Positions 1 through 12,700 of a stretch of 64,000 nucleotides of DNA are shown in pieces. Origin of the DNA: Epiperipatus broadwayi (taxonomy: Eukaryota > Onychophora > Udeonychophora > Euonychophora > Peripatidae); assembly GCA_028023455.1 (NCBI GenBank), contig JAQFVV010006200.1, forward strand, positions 3,109,738 through 3,173,737. The letters run 5' to 3'. The position numbers were made by a program, and so were the translations under genes. Below the pieces are notes generated by a model that saw only the letters and a program-made list of their open reading frames with translations, searched no databases and was not told where the DNA came from. The stretch's first letter is position 1. Each line of letters opens with the position of its first letter.

Positions 1-599
1 TGAAAGTTAAACTATTTTTTGAAATTTTAAAATAATAATAATAAAACAAAGGAAGTATTTCTAGGGATACAATTGTAATGTTGTAAAGATCCTCCAGATA
101 CTTTGTTGTTTACTCTTTTTTAAACTATTTTTATTAACAATTGTTTTGGATAAGTTACTTTAAAATTGAAGAGAAATGACTGACTACATATAATTCAGAA
201 AAATCCCCCATATCAGTAGGTAATTAGGAAAACAAATAACAAAAAAAATAAAGAAGTCAGAATTGACATATTTATATAAAATTTAATCATTTCTATTTTT
301 TTTTTTTTTTCAAGCTTTACAAAAGAGTAGTTAATTTTCAAGATTGCTTATGAAAATAAACTGTACTAAATATATACACACTTGCAATTATAAACTATAT
401 ATACACACTTGTATAAATATGCATGCAAATATTAAACACGTGTGTGTGTGTGTGTATATATCACAAATACACACTTATGTGCACATATTGTATATTTCTT
501 AAGAAATATAATTTTCTTTAAGTACAGCTTGTATCTGAAAATGAAGTAACAAGAAAATGGGGGCAAAAAATGCCAATTACGGAATTTTTCCTACAGAAA
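1..599. other. AT-rich 3' flank with CA/TA microsatellite
   Basis: No coding sequence seen. Around 365-485 is a mixed TA/CA/GT simple repeat, with an uninterrupted GT run at about 440-454. Probably beyond the 3' end of the LUC7-like gene. Confidence 0.5.
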
Positions 600-707
600 A
601 TGGGAATCATTTATTTCAGTCTTTATTAACTAGGGAGGATTTATTTTCGGTATTGCTTAAATTCAGCTATCCAAAATACAATAATTAAATAATGATGAAG
701 CAGACAC
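600..707 (-). terminator. LUC7-like 3' UTR with three AATAAA poly(A) signals
   Basis: On the minus strand AATAAA hexamers fall at 640-645, 622-627 and 610-615, within about 100 nt after the TAA stop. No cleavage site can be pinned down. Given the AT content, a hexamer alone is weak evidence; three close to the stop of a real gene are more persuasive. Confidence 0.5.
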
Positions 708-798
708 TTAATCATCAGATCCCGAATGCCCTTTGTCATCCTTATGTCTATTACTTGGGGATCTTGCATTATTTTCTGCACTTCTAGAGTCTCTTTTC
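708..798 (-). CDS. LUC7L2-like: LUC7-like last coding exon: short non-RS tail and stop
   Basis: The acceptor TTATTTTAG is followed by one base that completes an arginine codon and then 29 codons (KRDSRSAENN..., ending GSDD) and TAA at 708-710. The RDSRSAE start continues the RS character; the end is acidic. The phase match with the exon at 7761-8033 and the acceptor support it, although the tail is not strongly conserved. AATAAA hexamers lie just downstream. Confidence 0.85.
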
Positions 799-3700
799 CT
801 AAAATAATAAAAAATTATATGTAAACCAAGTTTTTTTTAAAAAACAAAACTAGTGTATATATATATAGATGATGTCATCAAATACTTATTTCTTTTTATA
901 TTAAAAAGATATGATTGTAAGTATATCATATACAAGTTGTGTGTTTAATTATAATCACTGTATATAACATCATGCCATCACTCATAGTTATATTTTAATA
1001 AAAACCAATATAAACAATCTGCATCAATTATACACCGAAGCAATGAATATGTGGTAATCAAGATAAACAATTGAAAGCATCAAGAGATCATTTTTAATAC
1101 TAATCTCATCTGATAACCTGTAAAATTATATTTGACAAACCTACCTTTTGAAATAGCACTACAGCATGTTTAAATTCATATGACTGGTTGCAGAACTCTG
1201 AATATGACTAATAATTAATACAAATATTTAGAGTTTAAGTATTACAGGCTATAGTTAAGCATATGTTTGAGTAAAATAATAGATACACCTATGTATTACA
1301 GGCTATAGTTAAGCATATGTTTGAGCAAAATAATAGATACACCTATCATTTTAATAACTATTTCTGACAACTGTTTACTTCTTTTACAGATAGAATCATA
1401 TAACACCACTAAGAGATACTTAATATGAAGTTAACACTAATTTATTTAGCCAATAAGAAAAAAGTCAACTTCTTGGTGTCCATTAATTACAGCATTACTA
1501 TCATTCACAAAAAATAGGAGAACAAAACTTGCTAGAATTATAGTTGAATATCATTGCTTACCGACAGATTGAAAAAAAAAATTATGGAGAATTGTAATCA
1601 CAGTGGAACATATCACTGCATCAACTATAAAAACAATTAATAGCTTCACATGAATATCTAGTTTAATTTTCTTACATGAATGTTACAATATGACTTGCAA
1701 ATGTAAGAAATAATTAGAAGAATGTATATTTGAATAAAAATGTAAAAATTGACAATCACTAGGACTAATATTTGGCAAATGCCAAAAAAAAAAAAAAAAA
1801 GCCTTTCAACCAGTTTGCCTTTTCTAAAATGTTAACCATAATCGACTATATCAATAATGTTTGTGGACTTCCCTTGTTTCAATCATCATTCTATATGGAT
1901 GCAAACATAGTTACAAAAAATTGAATATTTGGGGAATCAAGACTATCTCATATGACAAATATTGCTTCCAGAAAATATTGACTTTTTCTGAGAAGATATT
2001 ACTTCAGTAAAACATTATCAATCAAATAATAATGGTTTGAAAATGCCAAACACGATGGTACACATTTTCAACGTTTCCTTAATTATTTGATTCTAATACT
2101 ACGAAATCTACTTGGGATACAAAATTATCTTCAAATTTCTTTTTAGGATTAGAATCTTACTTAAGAACATAAAAAAAAAAAACATTACCAAAAAAATAGT
2201 TAATTGAAGTTTGCTCAGAATCAAAACTTTCCTGATTATTATTTTGTCAGTAATGCCACTACTCTGACTAAACCAGTTATTATTAATTAATGAAGTTTTT
2301 TTAAAAAAGGTGATAATATTGTCAAAACACACTAAATCTAAAATTTAAATTGAAACTAATGTCAATTCATGATTTTAAATAAAGATAAAACAGAATTTAT
2401 AGAAAAAAAAAAATGCTTGCATTTAATCACTGTAATGGATATTACTATATAAGGGTAAGCAGAACACATGTATCATATTTCATTTGTACTTTTTCAATCA
2501 GACTAATAATATTCATTCCAATAATGCAGATTAATTGGTAATCTGGATCCCCCTATAATAGATATATCTAATTACTAAAAAATAATTGTATGGCTAAATA
2601 AATGTATTGCATGGATAAATTATCTGAAAGAAAAAAAAAATTTCTAAGTCTATAAGCAATATAAAAAAAATTTCCAAGCTTCATTGAATTATGACAAACT
2701 GAATTCAGGTCATGGGTGTGACACTTGGATAGATGGCATTTCAGATCATTAGCAGAAGTTTTTCTATTAATTTAAAACGGTTTCATTACTTCTAAATATT
2801 TACAAAGCAAATTCGCATAATAAATGTGTTTTATAAGGTTTTGCACAAGTCAAAAAAGAAATATATTTGCAACGTATTAAAGTATTATCTTTGAATATTT
2901 ATTGCAAATAACCTTACTGAAAATGTTTTATAAAGTGCATTTTATTTGAAACACCATATTCCTAATATTTAAAATAATGGATGTTCCACAGTTAATATTT
3001 TTTCAATTTATTCAGTTATTAATGAAATATGGAAAAAAAGCAATTACCCCCCTTTTAAAGTATCGAGTTGAATTATTACTCACTTTTAAATATGACAAAA
3101 AAATAAGATTAATTTACTGCTAATGAATAAAAGAATATTTCCTCCTTCACTTTTATACCATGAAACTGAATTACTATTCAACTTTTAAATGGTATGATGG
3201 ATTTTGTACATTTATGGGTTTTCATAAACTATGCTTATATAAATATTTTAACAAAGGAAAACATTTATTTATAAGAATTGCCTGCATCCCTATTTGCCTA
3301 ATGTACATCATTTAATTCTTGGATTCTTATCAAAAATCCATTGAGAAGATATAGATAAAGCATATTTTTGTCAAAACTAATCATAACTTATAGCATAGAA
3401 AATATACTAGTCATAAGTTTCTCTCATTAAACTTTTTTTGAAATTACCATTTTAGTCTTGGTTGTGATAATTAAAATTTTAATATACGATAGTTTTATAC
3501 ACAAGACTAACTTTAGATATAGACAAATTTACCAGTTTATCTAAGATAAACAAAACCTCCTAATTAGAAACATCCAATTTTAAAAATTATGCAACTGCAT
3601 CAAATGTTTAAGATTCTTATAGAAAAAAATAGAATAAAATATGTATTTTTGCTTGACAATTTCTTATACAAAAAATAGAAAGAATCTAAAAGCAATAATG

Positions 3701-6700
3701 CATTTACCCAAAAAATATATCTAAAGATGTAAACTTTTGAAAATATTGTTTTTGAAACATTACTCTAATCTTCATTTAATTTGATATCTTTAAAAATCTT
3801 TTGTTTACAAATTTGTTTATATTCCAATCATCATATATTATAAATTCAATATAAAAAATTGGTTTAAAATCTATGAGCTGTGGACAATTTATTCTAAGAT
3901 TCCCAAAATTTAAAAAACCGATGACTACATTTTAACATATATTGATACGTTCTAATGTTAGTTTATTATAAAAAGAAATCAAAAATATGAGATTCATTCT
4001 AACATTTTACACCATGCTTAATTATGTAATTCATTTAATATCTTATCTCTTTTCTTTGCCGTTGTAATTTTAAATATATGAATGTTAAGACATAAAAGAA
4101 AAGGTAAATGTGTTATTTTAAAAATTGACTTTATTCATAAAAGAATTGATTTTTATTACCTATACTATTTCCTGCAATATAAAACATTATAATAACGGAA
4201 TATATGTAATTCTATCTAACTACCATTAAATTCCTAAATTAGTTAAATTAAAAACATGCTATAGAATTGATAAGCATTCTTCCATCAATAAATGTTATAA
4301 AAACAAAGGTGATCTATCTTATTCTTTAAATAAACAGATTTTTATTGACGAGCCTGATTTTTAAATTGGCATTTTTTTTGCACAAGTTCAGTTTATATAC
4401 CACAGGACAGAAAAAGTTTTTCATTTTTAATTACCCATGATACTTGAATTTTATTGGTTTGAATATATTACTAATATAGTGATTTTTATATACACATGTA
4501 ATATTGTGGAATGAAACTAATTTTCACCTATGCTTTTAAAACATTTATTGATGGAAGAGTGCGTAAGCACACAAATTAATTTCTTTCCACAATATTACAC
4601 GATGAACAGAACATGAACAAACAGAACAATAATAAAACAGAATGGTGACAAAAGACTATTTTACAAAACAACAGGAAAATTTAAAATTTTTTGTCATATT
4701 TCAATAAGTCATATCTATTTATTAGTGAAATATCGTTATAAAACAAAATATAAATATATAAAATTTAATCACTGCAGAATAAAACATTTATTTTTGTCAT
4801 ATCTCGATATGTCTATCACTTTATTAACGTAATATCTATATAAAACAAAATATAATATATATAAAATTTAGTCACTACAGGTTAACCATTCTATAAAAAT
4901 CTCAATTTATCTTCTTGATTTTAATATTCCTGCACCATTATTGTCCACTTGATTACTGAGGGTTTCATATCTTTTCTGATTTCTGGGCAACTTATATTGG
5001 CATTGGCCAATAATAATCGCTGGAAAGATATATCTCATCTCAACCCATCTAATAGTTTCCAAATCCTTGGGTTACTACAATTAAACAATGAGTTTAATGC
5101 ATTGTGAAAACCATCACAAATTTGTAGTTTTAGGACATCTCTCAACAAGAGACTCAAAATGATTCCATATTTTAATTGGAAAGAAAGATCATCTTCCTGC
5201 AACTCCTTTGATATAGGTTGAGAAAAAATAAGTGAGAACTTCATTGTAGTTATTCTCATCCAAAAATGTGGCTGATAGTTTGGTCAAAGACAGTTTTTCC
5301 AGAGCAGGTAGGAACTTCAGTTTCAACTTGACATCAATATCAGACTTGTGCACTTTCTTTAAATCAACACTTCTTCCAATCTCCAATTTAAAAGATCTTT
5401 TAACAGTATCATCAAACTACTGTTATTTCATATACCAATATCATAATCTTATCTAACATTTTATATCTATGTAAATATAACCTTATTAAGACTATATTTT
5501 TTCAACATCACATATATATTAAACTTTCTGTCCAAATATGACGAATATATTACTAATAATGTTTAATCATTATCATTATAGTTTTCTATCCTTTTAAACA
5601 AAATTTATTCTAGCATCTCAACAGTAAAAGTTGCATGATAAAATTTAATGAGTTTTTGCATCATTAAAATGCATTCATCTTAGATTTCTTTTAAATGCAG
5701 ACACAGCAATATGATTATTGTTTCAATATCTTTTCAAATTATATTTGTTATTATTATCCATTAATAAATAAATGAATCTATGAATTAAGTAAAACATTTT
5801 TTCTTTGCAATTGACCATTGGTTTATAATTTATTTCTTTATTCAACCATTTTTAACTTCTTTAGTTCAATCAATATATTACTTTTTAATTTTTTAACTTT
5901 TATTTACAAAACTATTGATCTATAATTATTATCTATTTTACTTCTGAATTTTCTTGGATTTTCCTATATACTATTCTGTAATCATTAAACAACGAATAGA
6001 ACTTACATTACAATAGGCTAAATCAATCCATTTAAATAGCCCTTGTATATATCATATTCCTAATAATCATTTTCCTCATACAATTTTCACCAATGTTTCT
6101 TCAATCTCATTCCTTTTTTATCAAATCCATAAATGGACTTTTTTTTTTTGTTCTCATAATTTTTGATATCCTGATAATATTTTATCTTCTTGAGTTATTT
6201 TTGATAATTAATATGATAAAACTAAATAAAAACAGACATTTATTTAAACTATAACTTATCCAATAATTTATAAAATCCTTACTCAGCATATATAATATTA
6301 TTTTGTTAAATTTGTGAATTCCAAATTTAATGATTGGCAAACTACACTTTCAAGAATGAATAGACGCAGGACAACATGCACATAATTTTTTCTTCATCTG
6401 TGATGATGACTGCATTACATTACCATTGTTTTATACTTGCTGCAGTGACATTCATCTAACCACAACTCTGGACTTCCCCAGTTAAGAATATCTAATATCC
6501 ATTTATTAACGAATACTGAATGATTTAGAAAAAAAAATCCAATACTGCTTGAGAATGATCAAATAGCTAAAACAATTTCCAAGTATCATCCAGATTAGTA
6601 TACCAGGATATGGATATACAAGTAATTAACACATCACAAAAATTTTAATATTCTACTGTAACAATTACTAATCAAACTGTAAACTCTAGCATCTCTTTGT

Positions 6701-9700
6701 ATAGCAAAAGATCTTTCTATACATGTAACAGCATATACACTGATCTTATATCAAAATAAAAACCATAAAATTTTAAAATCTTGTGAAAATTTTTAATTAC
6801 AAAATATTAAATTTTTTATGTTTATGAAATATTAGGATTTAATTGAATTATAAATACCACTAACAAATTTCAAAGTGTCCTATATTGAAAATGAGTAATA
6901 TATAGTATTATCTTAATTGTTTTGTAAGCATATAAAAAAAAATCTTTAAGAATGGCCGACACACATGTCAAAATAATAATAATGATCTCTTGTCACATGA
7001 TACTAAGATTTTGTACAGATTTAAATTAGATAATTATGATCACAACTGGATTATCGTTGAATACTGACAGAAATATTTAAAAAATGGAGAAAATAAATTT
7101 TAAAAAAAATTGTAAACAACAACAAAAAGCTGTTAATATTAAAAAAATTTTCAGAATAGTTTTGCAAAAAATGAAAATGCAAATAAATGTGGAAACTCTA
7201 TTAATCCATTTATTAAAAAATGATTGTTTAAAAAATATTATAAATTGAAATGCAATACAATTTAATTTATGAACAATTTATACGAATTTGAGTAGAATGA
7301 CTAACATGCACAAACAATTGTTGAAACAAGATTGATTAGACGTAAGTAATTAATACGAACATTAAAAACAAAACAAAAAAAAAACCCAAATAATTTAATT
7401 TATATGATAAGATAGAGATCTTCAGAATATAAAAGTTAAAATGAAATGAGAAATGCAATTTTCTAACATCATTAAATGGTTATCCTGAAAATCTAAAAAC
7501 CAAGTCATTAAATAGACATATACACTTTGAAGAACTGCAATTGCATACAATAAAAATAAAGACAATTACAAAAAAAAAAAATGTAAGCTTAAAAAATATT
7601 AAAATGATTATATTAACCTCCTTTTAAAAAATTGTATTTTGTTAAATATTAAACAACACAGGATGAGATATGCTTTATCAAATACTTTATTTATGATTAA
7701 AATTTTATTTCAATTTGTTTTTTCTCAATATATATTAAAAACTAAAAATCAAAAATTCACCTAGATGACCGCTCTCTTGATCTGGAATGCTTTCTATCTT
7801 CCGATCGGTCACGTGACTTATGACGTCTATCTCGGCTAGAGGATCTGCGCTTAGAACGTGAACGCCTAGATCTTGAGCGCGATCGAGATCTTCTAGAATG
7901 AGACTTAGATCGTCTGGATTTTGATCTAGAATGATGAGACCTAGACCTAGATCTCCGGCGCCTTTCTCTTGAATGAGATCTTTTCCTTCTTTTATCACGA
8001 CTGCGACTGCGACTCTTGCTTTTTGTCCTCCTTCTAAAAATAAAAAAACACTTAACCAATATTTATAATATTAGAATTAAAAATTTTATTACAGATGACC
8101 AGAGATAAAGAGAAATCTGAAAACATTGGTATTTAATATTAATAAAGGTAAGTCACTTTAATATTCAGTACGTTTTAATTAATCAATGAATATAATCATG
8201 TCAACATATTTCACATACCATAAAAACCACATCTATACATATTAGCGACGTATCAATACGAATATAACGAAATAAAAGGACCAACCTTTATTTTTTATCT
8301 CACTACTGTAGAAAATTTTCATGTTGACTTTTATTTTGTTAATCTAAATGATGTGAGTATATAAAATCCTTTTTTAAAAATTATTTAAAATAGACTAAAA
8401 TTTTTAAATGCAGTTTATTATTCAATAGTTTTTATAAAAGAAAAAAAACATTTTAAAGAAATTATTTTAAAATATTTGGGCTTAAAATTTTTTATTTTTC
8501 AATTATTATTTGTATATGTTTCCTAATTTCGATTTATTGATTTGCGATTATAACTAATCTATAACTTGGTTTTAATACAATTGTCAGAAATTAACATCTG
8601 CATAATGATAATTAAATGCACATATCGAAGACTGCATTTTTTTTTCCAGAACTTTATATTTTTGTTTTATATATGGACACATAGCTATATGTTTGTTTAT
8701 ATAGTTGAATGTATTATAATCATACCTTTAAACACAAGGTAATTTAGATAAGACTAAGTATTTAGTATTTTGTAGTTCAATTATTACTAATTTTCTTCTT
8801 TTCTGAGCCAATGTAATATCTAATAAAATGAAAATACATAAAGAAAATGTAGTTTTTTTTTAAATATTTAGCTTTATTACTGCCTAGCATGCTTTCAATA
8901 TATTTTTACTACATGCCATAAATATGATATAGTAAAAATATATTGAAAGCATGCTAGGCAGTAATAAAGCTAAATATTATTTTTTTAAAAATTACCTTTT
9001 CTGTGTGTATTTTCATTTTACCAGATATTATTTCAATATTGTAAATTATAGTCCCCAAGAAATTACAATAATTTTTAATACATATTTTTAAAGTTACAAA
9101 TTTTTCTACATATAAAAACCCAATGTATAAGTTATAACACATTGTATCTAAATGAATGACCCAATTTGAAAAATGTTACTAAAAATGAAGATTATTATTT
9201 TCAATAAATTTATAATTTTATGTATGTTTTATTAAATAAAACAACTATTTGTACTAAAACGACTGCTTAAATATGTTTTCCAATTTTTTCCTGGTATTTT
9301 TTTTTTTATAAATATAAAATATTTCTGAATATTTTATTGCATTAAGCATTTAAGACAGTGGAAGAACTGACTAGAAAGCAAGATATTTATTTCATAATTA
9401 ATCGATTTTAATTCAACTGTTTGGCTTTGATATTCATCCAATGAGCAATTGACCTTACAATAAAGTTTTTATTCATTATATATATACACACATGAACTTT
9501 TGGTGAGACTTAAATATTTAAAATGCATGACACTTTTTTTTCTCTTTTCTTTTTTAAAGTAGCAATTATTACAGATGAAGTGTAAATTTGTGGTTATTTG
9601 TTTTACAAAAACTACACATAATAATAAGTTAAAAATTATATCCGAGATAGTTATACATTCAATACAACTGCAAAAAAATAAATTTTCTTTTATTACAACA

Positions 9701-12700
9701 GAACCAGTATTATTTTGATATTTGAACTAATCACAGACACAGAATTAACCTAGTGATTTTCAAAAAAAGAACAAAGATAAAATTAATTTGTAAAAATAAA
9801 AATTATGTTTACTTATTCACAAAATTTACCATGGCAGGAAAAATTTATAGCTGTAAGATCACAGGTCAAAGCTATTTCTATTTTTAAAAAAAGTTTTGTG
9901 AATATTAGCAGATTCTTTTATGTTTGTAAATCATACTAAGTTAAAAAAAAAAAATCTAAATAAAACAATTTTAATTAGGTGATCTCTATTATATCCTTTA
10001 AAGTAGATTACCATACCTCATAGCTCGAAACAATATGTCTAAGTAAAATTATTTAATCTATCTGTAGTTACAATTATTAATGATTCAAAAAAAAAAGAGA
10101 GAGAAGTGAATAAAATACATAAAACTTAGAAATTAATAATTTTTTTTTTTTTTTTACATTTCAATTTTTTTTCACTGCACAAATACAGAATGCATTCGTA
10201 TATATATAACATATATGTTATAGACATTTTCAACATGTATATATGGATGTTTTGTCACAATCTGTGAATTTCATCATCTTGAGATATAACTTCAGTTAAA
10301 TATTAAAGAATCAAGCAATACTGTATTTTCTTATCCTTATTTACCAAAAAAAAAAAAAAAACTTATAGGTAGAGCATTATTATTATTATTAGGCCATAAG
10401 CAAATTTAAATTATTTTTTTTAAATGAATATTAATTAAGAAATATGGAAAAGACAGAAGCCTTATGGGGATTTTTTTTTTTTTTTTAATTGTGAGTGTAA
10501 GCTTTACAACTTATTCTCACAATCAAAACAAAAACTTTATTTCTGTGATTTTAAATCATAAACAAATATAAATAGCTATTATTTTTATTCATATAATAAT
10601 TATTAATAATGTGTTGTAACTTACAATTAATAAGCATTTATTTTAATAGCGTCTGTATACAACTTACAATTAATTAATTACTATATTATTCAAGTTACAG
10701 AATGTTATTAAATTTAGACCTCTTATTAAGTTTAGTGGTCTCTTCATCTTTCTTAATTAAAGAATCATTAAATGTGTGCTCATAATAGGGATTTGATCCA
10801 ATGCATCTTTAATACAAACTTAACAATCAATAATTCTATTCTTTTTTTTTAAAATCTGAACAAAATTATAACAGACATTTTAAACTTCCATAACTGCTGC
10901 CAGCCAACACATTTTACAATCCAAAAAATTATTATTATCCTGAATAAATGACTTTTATGTCATATTTTCTTAGTCAATTCCTTTAAGCACATTGAATTAT
11001 TTATTTAAGTTTAACCCAATATATAGCAGAAATCTTAATGTAAAAAAAAAAAAGCATGAGATTAAAAGATCAATTTTAAAGCTGTAATTTAAAAATTTGC
11101 ATGGACACTATATATGAAGTAAAAAAAAATAATCTATCATTAGATTTTTATTTTTAGAGTGTAAAAATAAAAAATATCAGCAAAACTTAAAAATCAATGT
11201 TAGATTATTGGTTCCAACTTGTATTAACATAAAATTTTTTAAATCAAATCACTATAATTATATATTAGATACAAAATCTGCCCATCTTTTAATTAATCTT
11301 AAAGAAAATGTAAATCATAATTTAACAATCCTACCATCCTCAATAAACTATTTTTAATTAACCATGACTTTTTTTTTTTTTAGCAAATACATTAAATAAT
11401 CAATTTCAGCTTGTATATTTATATATGCACAAATAAACACACGCATATACAAAGACAACAAAAGATTATTTTTCCCTTTACATTTAAAAATGAAAACACA
11501 CTCATAATATAATTGGTTATTTCAGAATTTCATCATATAATTATCATATTCTAATTTTTTAAATTGCAAGACTTCATTAGATATAATGTATATATATTTT
11601 CCATAATGATAAAATTTATTTGATTTTAAAAAGGTAAGAATTTGATATAAAATATAGTAAATTATTTACATATTTAAAAAATAGCAAATAGTATACATCA
11701 ATTTGTATTTTTTGGCTTATATTACAAAAATAACCTTTTTTGTTCACAAAAATAATTGCATACTGTCAGTCAGATATATATTTTTTAAAAAAGATAGAAT
11801 TATTCAAAAGAATAAAATCTAGAAAAAAAATTGCCACTATTTAATAAATATTTTCATTATTTTGAAGCAAAAATATTACTGGTGACAGTATAATTTTTTT
11901 TTTTTTTACTTTTTTGGTTAGTGATTCCAACCATCCTCCATCATAATTAATGTTGGACATTTTATTAAAAGTTGCAGACATTAAAGAGTATAACACTATT
12001 CTCTAATTGCAATAAAAGATTTAGAAATACAGACCCTTGTTTAATTACATGACAAAGACAGAAAAAAAAAGAAGATAATATAGTACACCTGGGTCTCTTT
12101 TTTACGCGGACTTATTTAACACGATTTTGAGGTTACGCGATTTTGAAGTTCACCGGAAGTCAAACTCCGATAATGCGCTATTACTTTAAATAATAAATTC
12201 CGCGCACTTACGTTGTATTGAAAGTAATAGCACATTATTGGAATTCGACTTTCATCTTAATAATTTCAATATTTTCAGTGCTTTACAATAGTAAGATGTT
12301 ATGCAATAATGAAATTAAAATCATAATTTCCACGTTTTATGTATACACACATTAAATTTTACAAGATTATAATGTAAATTTGTTCAAACATTGTGCGTGT
12401 TAATTTTGCATTTTAAATCACATTCTGTTTTTGCTTTTTAAAAAAGAACGTAATCAATTATTAATCATTTAGTGTCCGCAAGTTTATTTTTAAAAGGTAA
12501 GTAATAGCAGTGAAACAAAATTTGATTTTTAAACGGAATTAAAAATTGAAGACAAAAATAGGAATTTAATTTTTAGTTGTTAGTTTTAATTAAATTTTTC
12601 CCAGCAGTGGTGAATAAATGTCTTTTTATTATCGTAAGTCTAAGTTCATAAATAATTAATAAAATCATCGTCTCAAAGATTAATTACTAATTACGTTGTC

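Larger units (their letters stand above)
799..7760 (-). other. Last intron of the LUC7-like gene (7.0 kb)
   Basis: AT-rich intron. It holds a 54-bp tandem duplication (1239-1346), inverted repeats around 4273-4598, a roughly 100-bp duplication (4690-4890) and a Mutator-like transposase relic (5035-5386). The rest is homopolymer-rich sequence in which I see no exon. Confidence 0.8.

Noticed and set aside
7735-7998. 87-codon minus-strand frame over the RS exon
   Set aside because: A shadow frame of the arginine/serine codon repeats of the LUC7-like exon.
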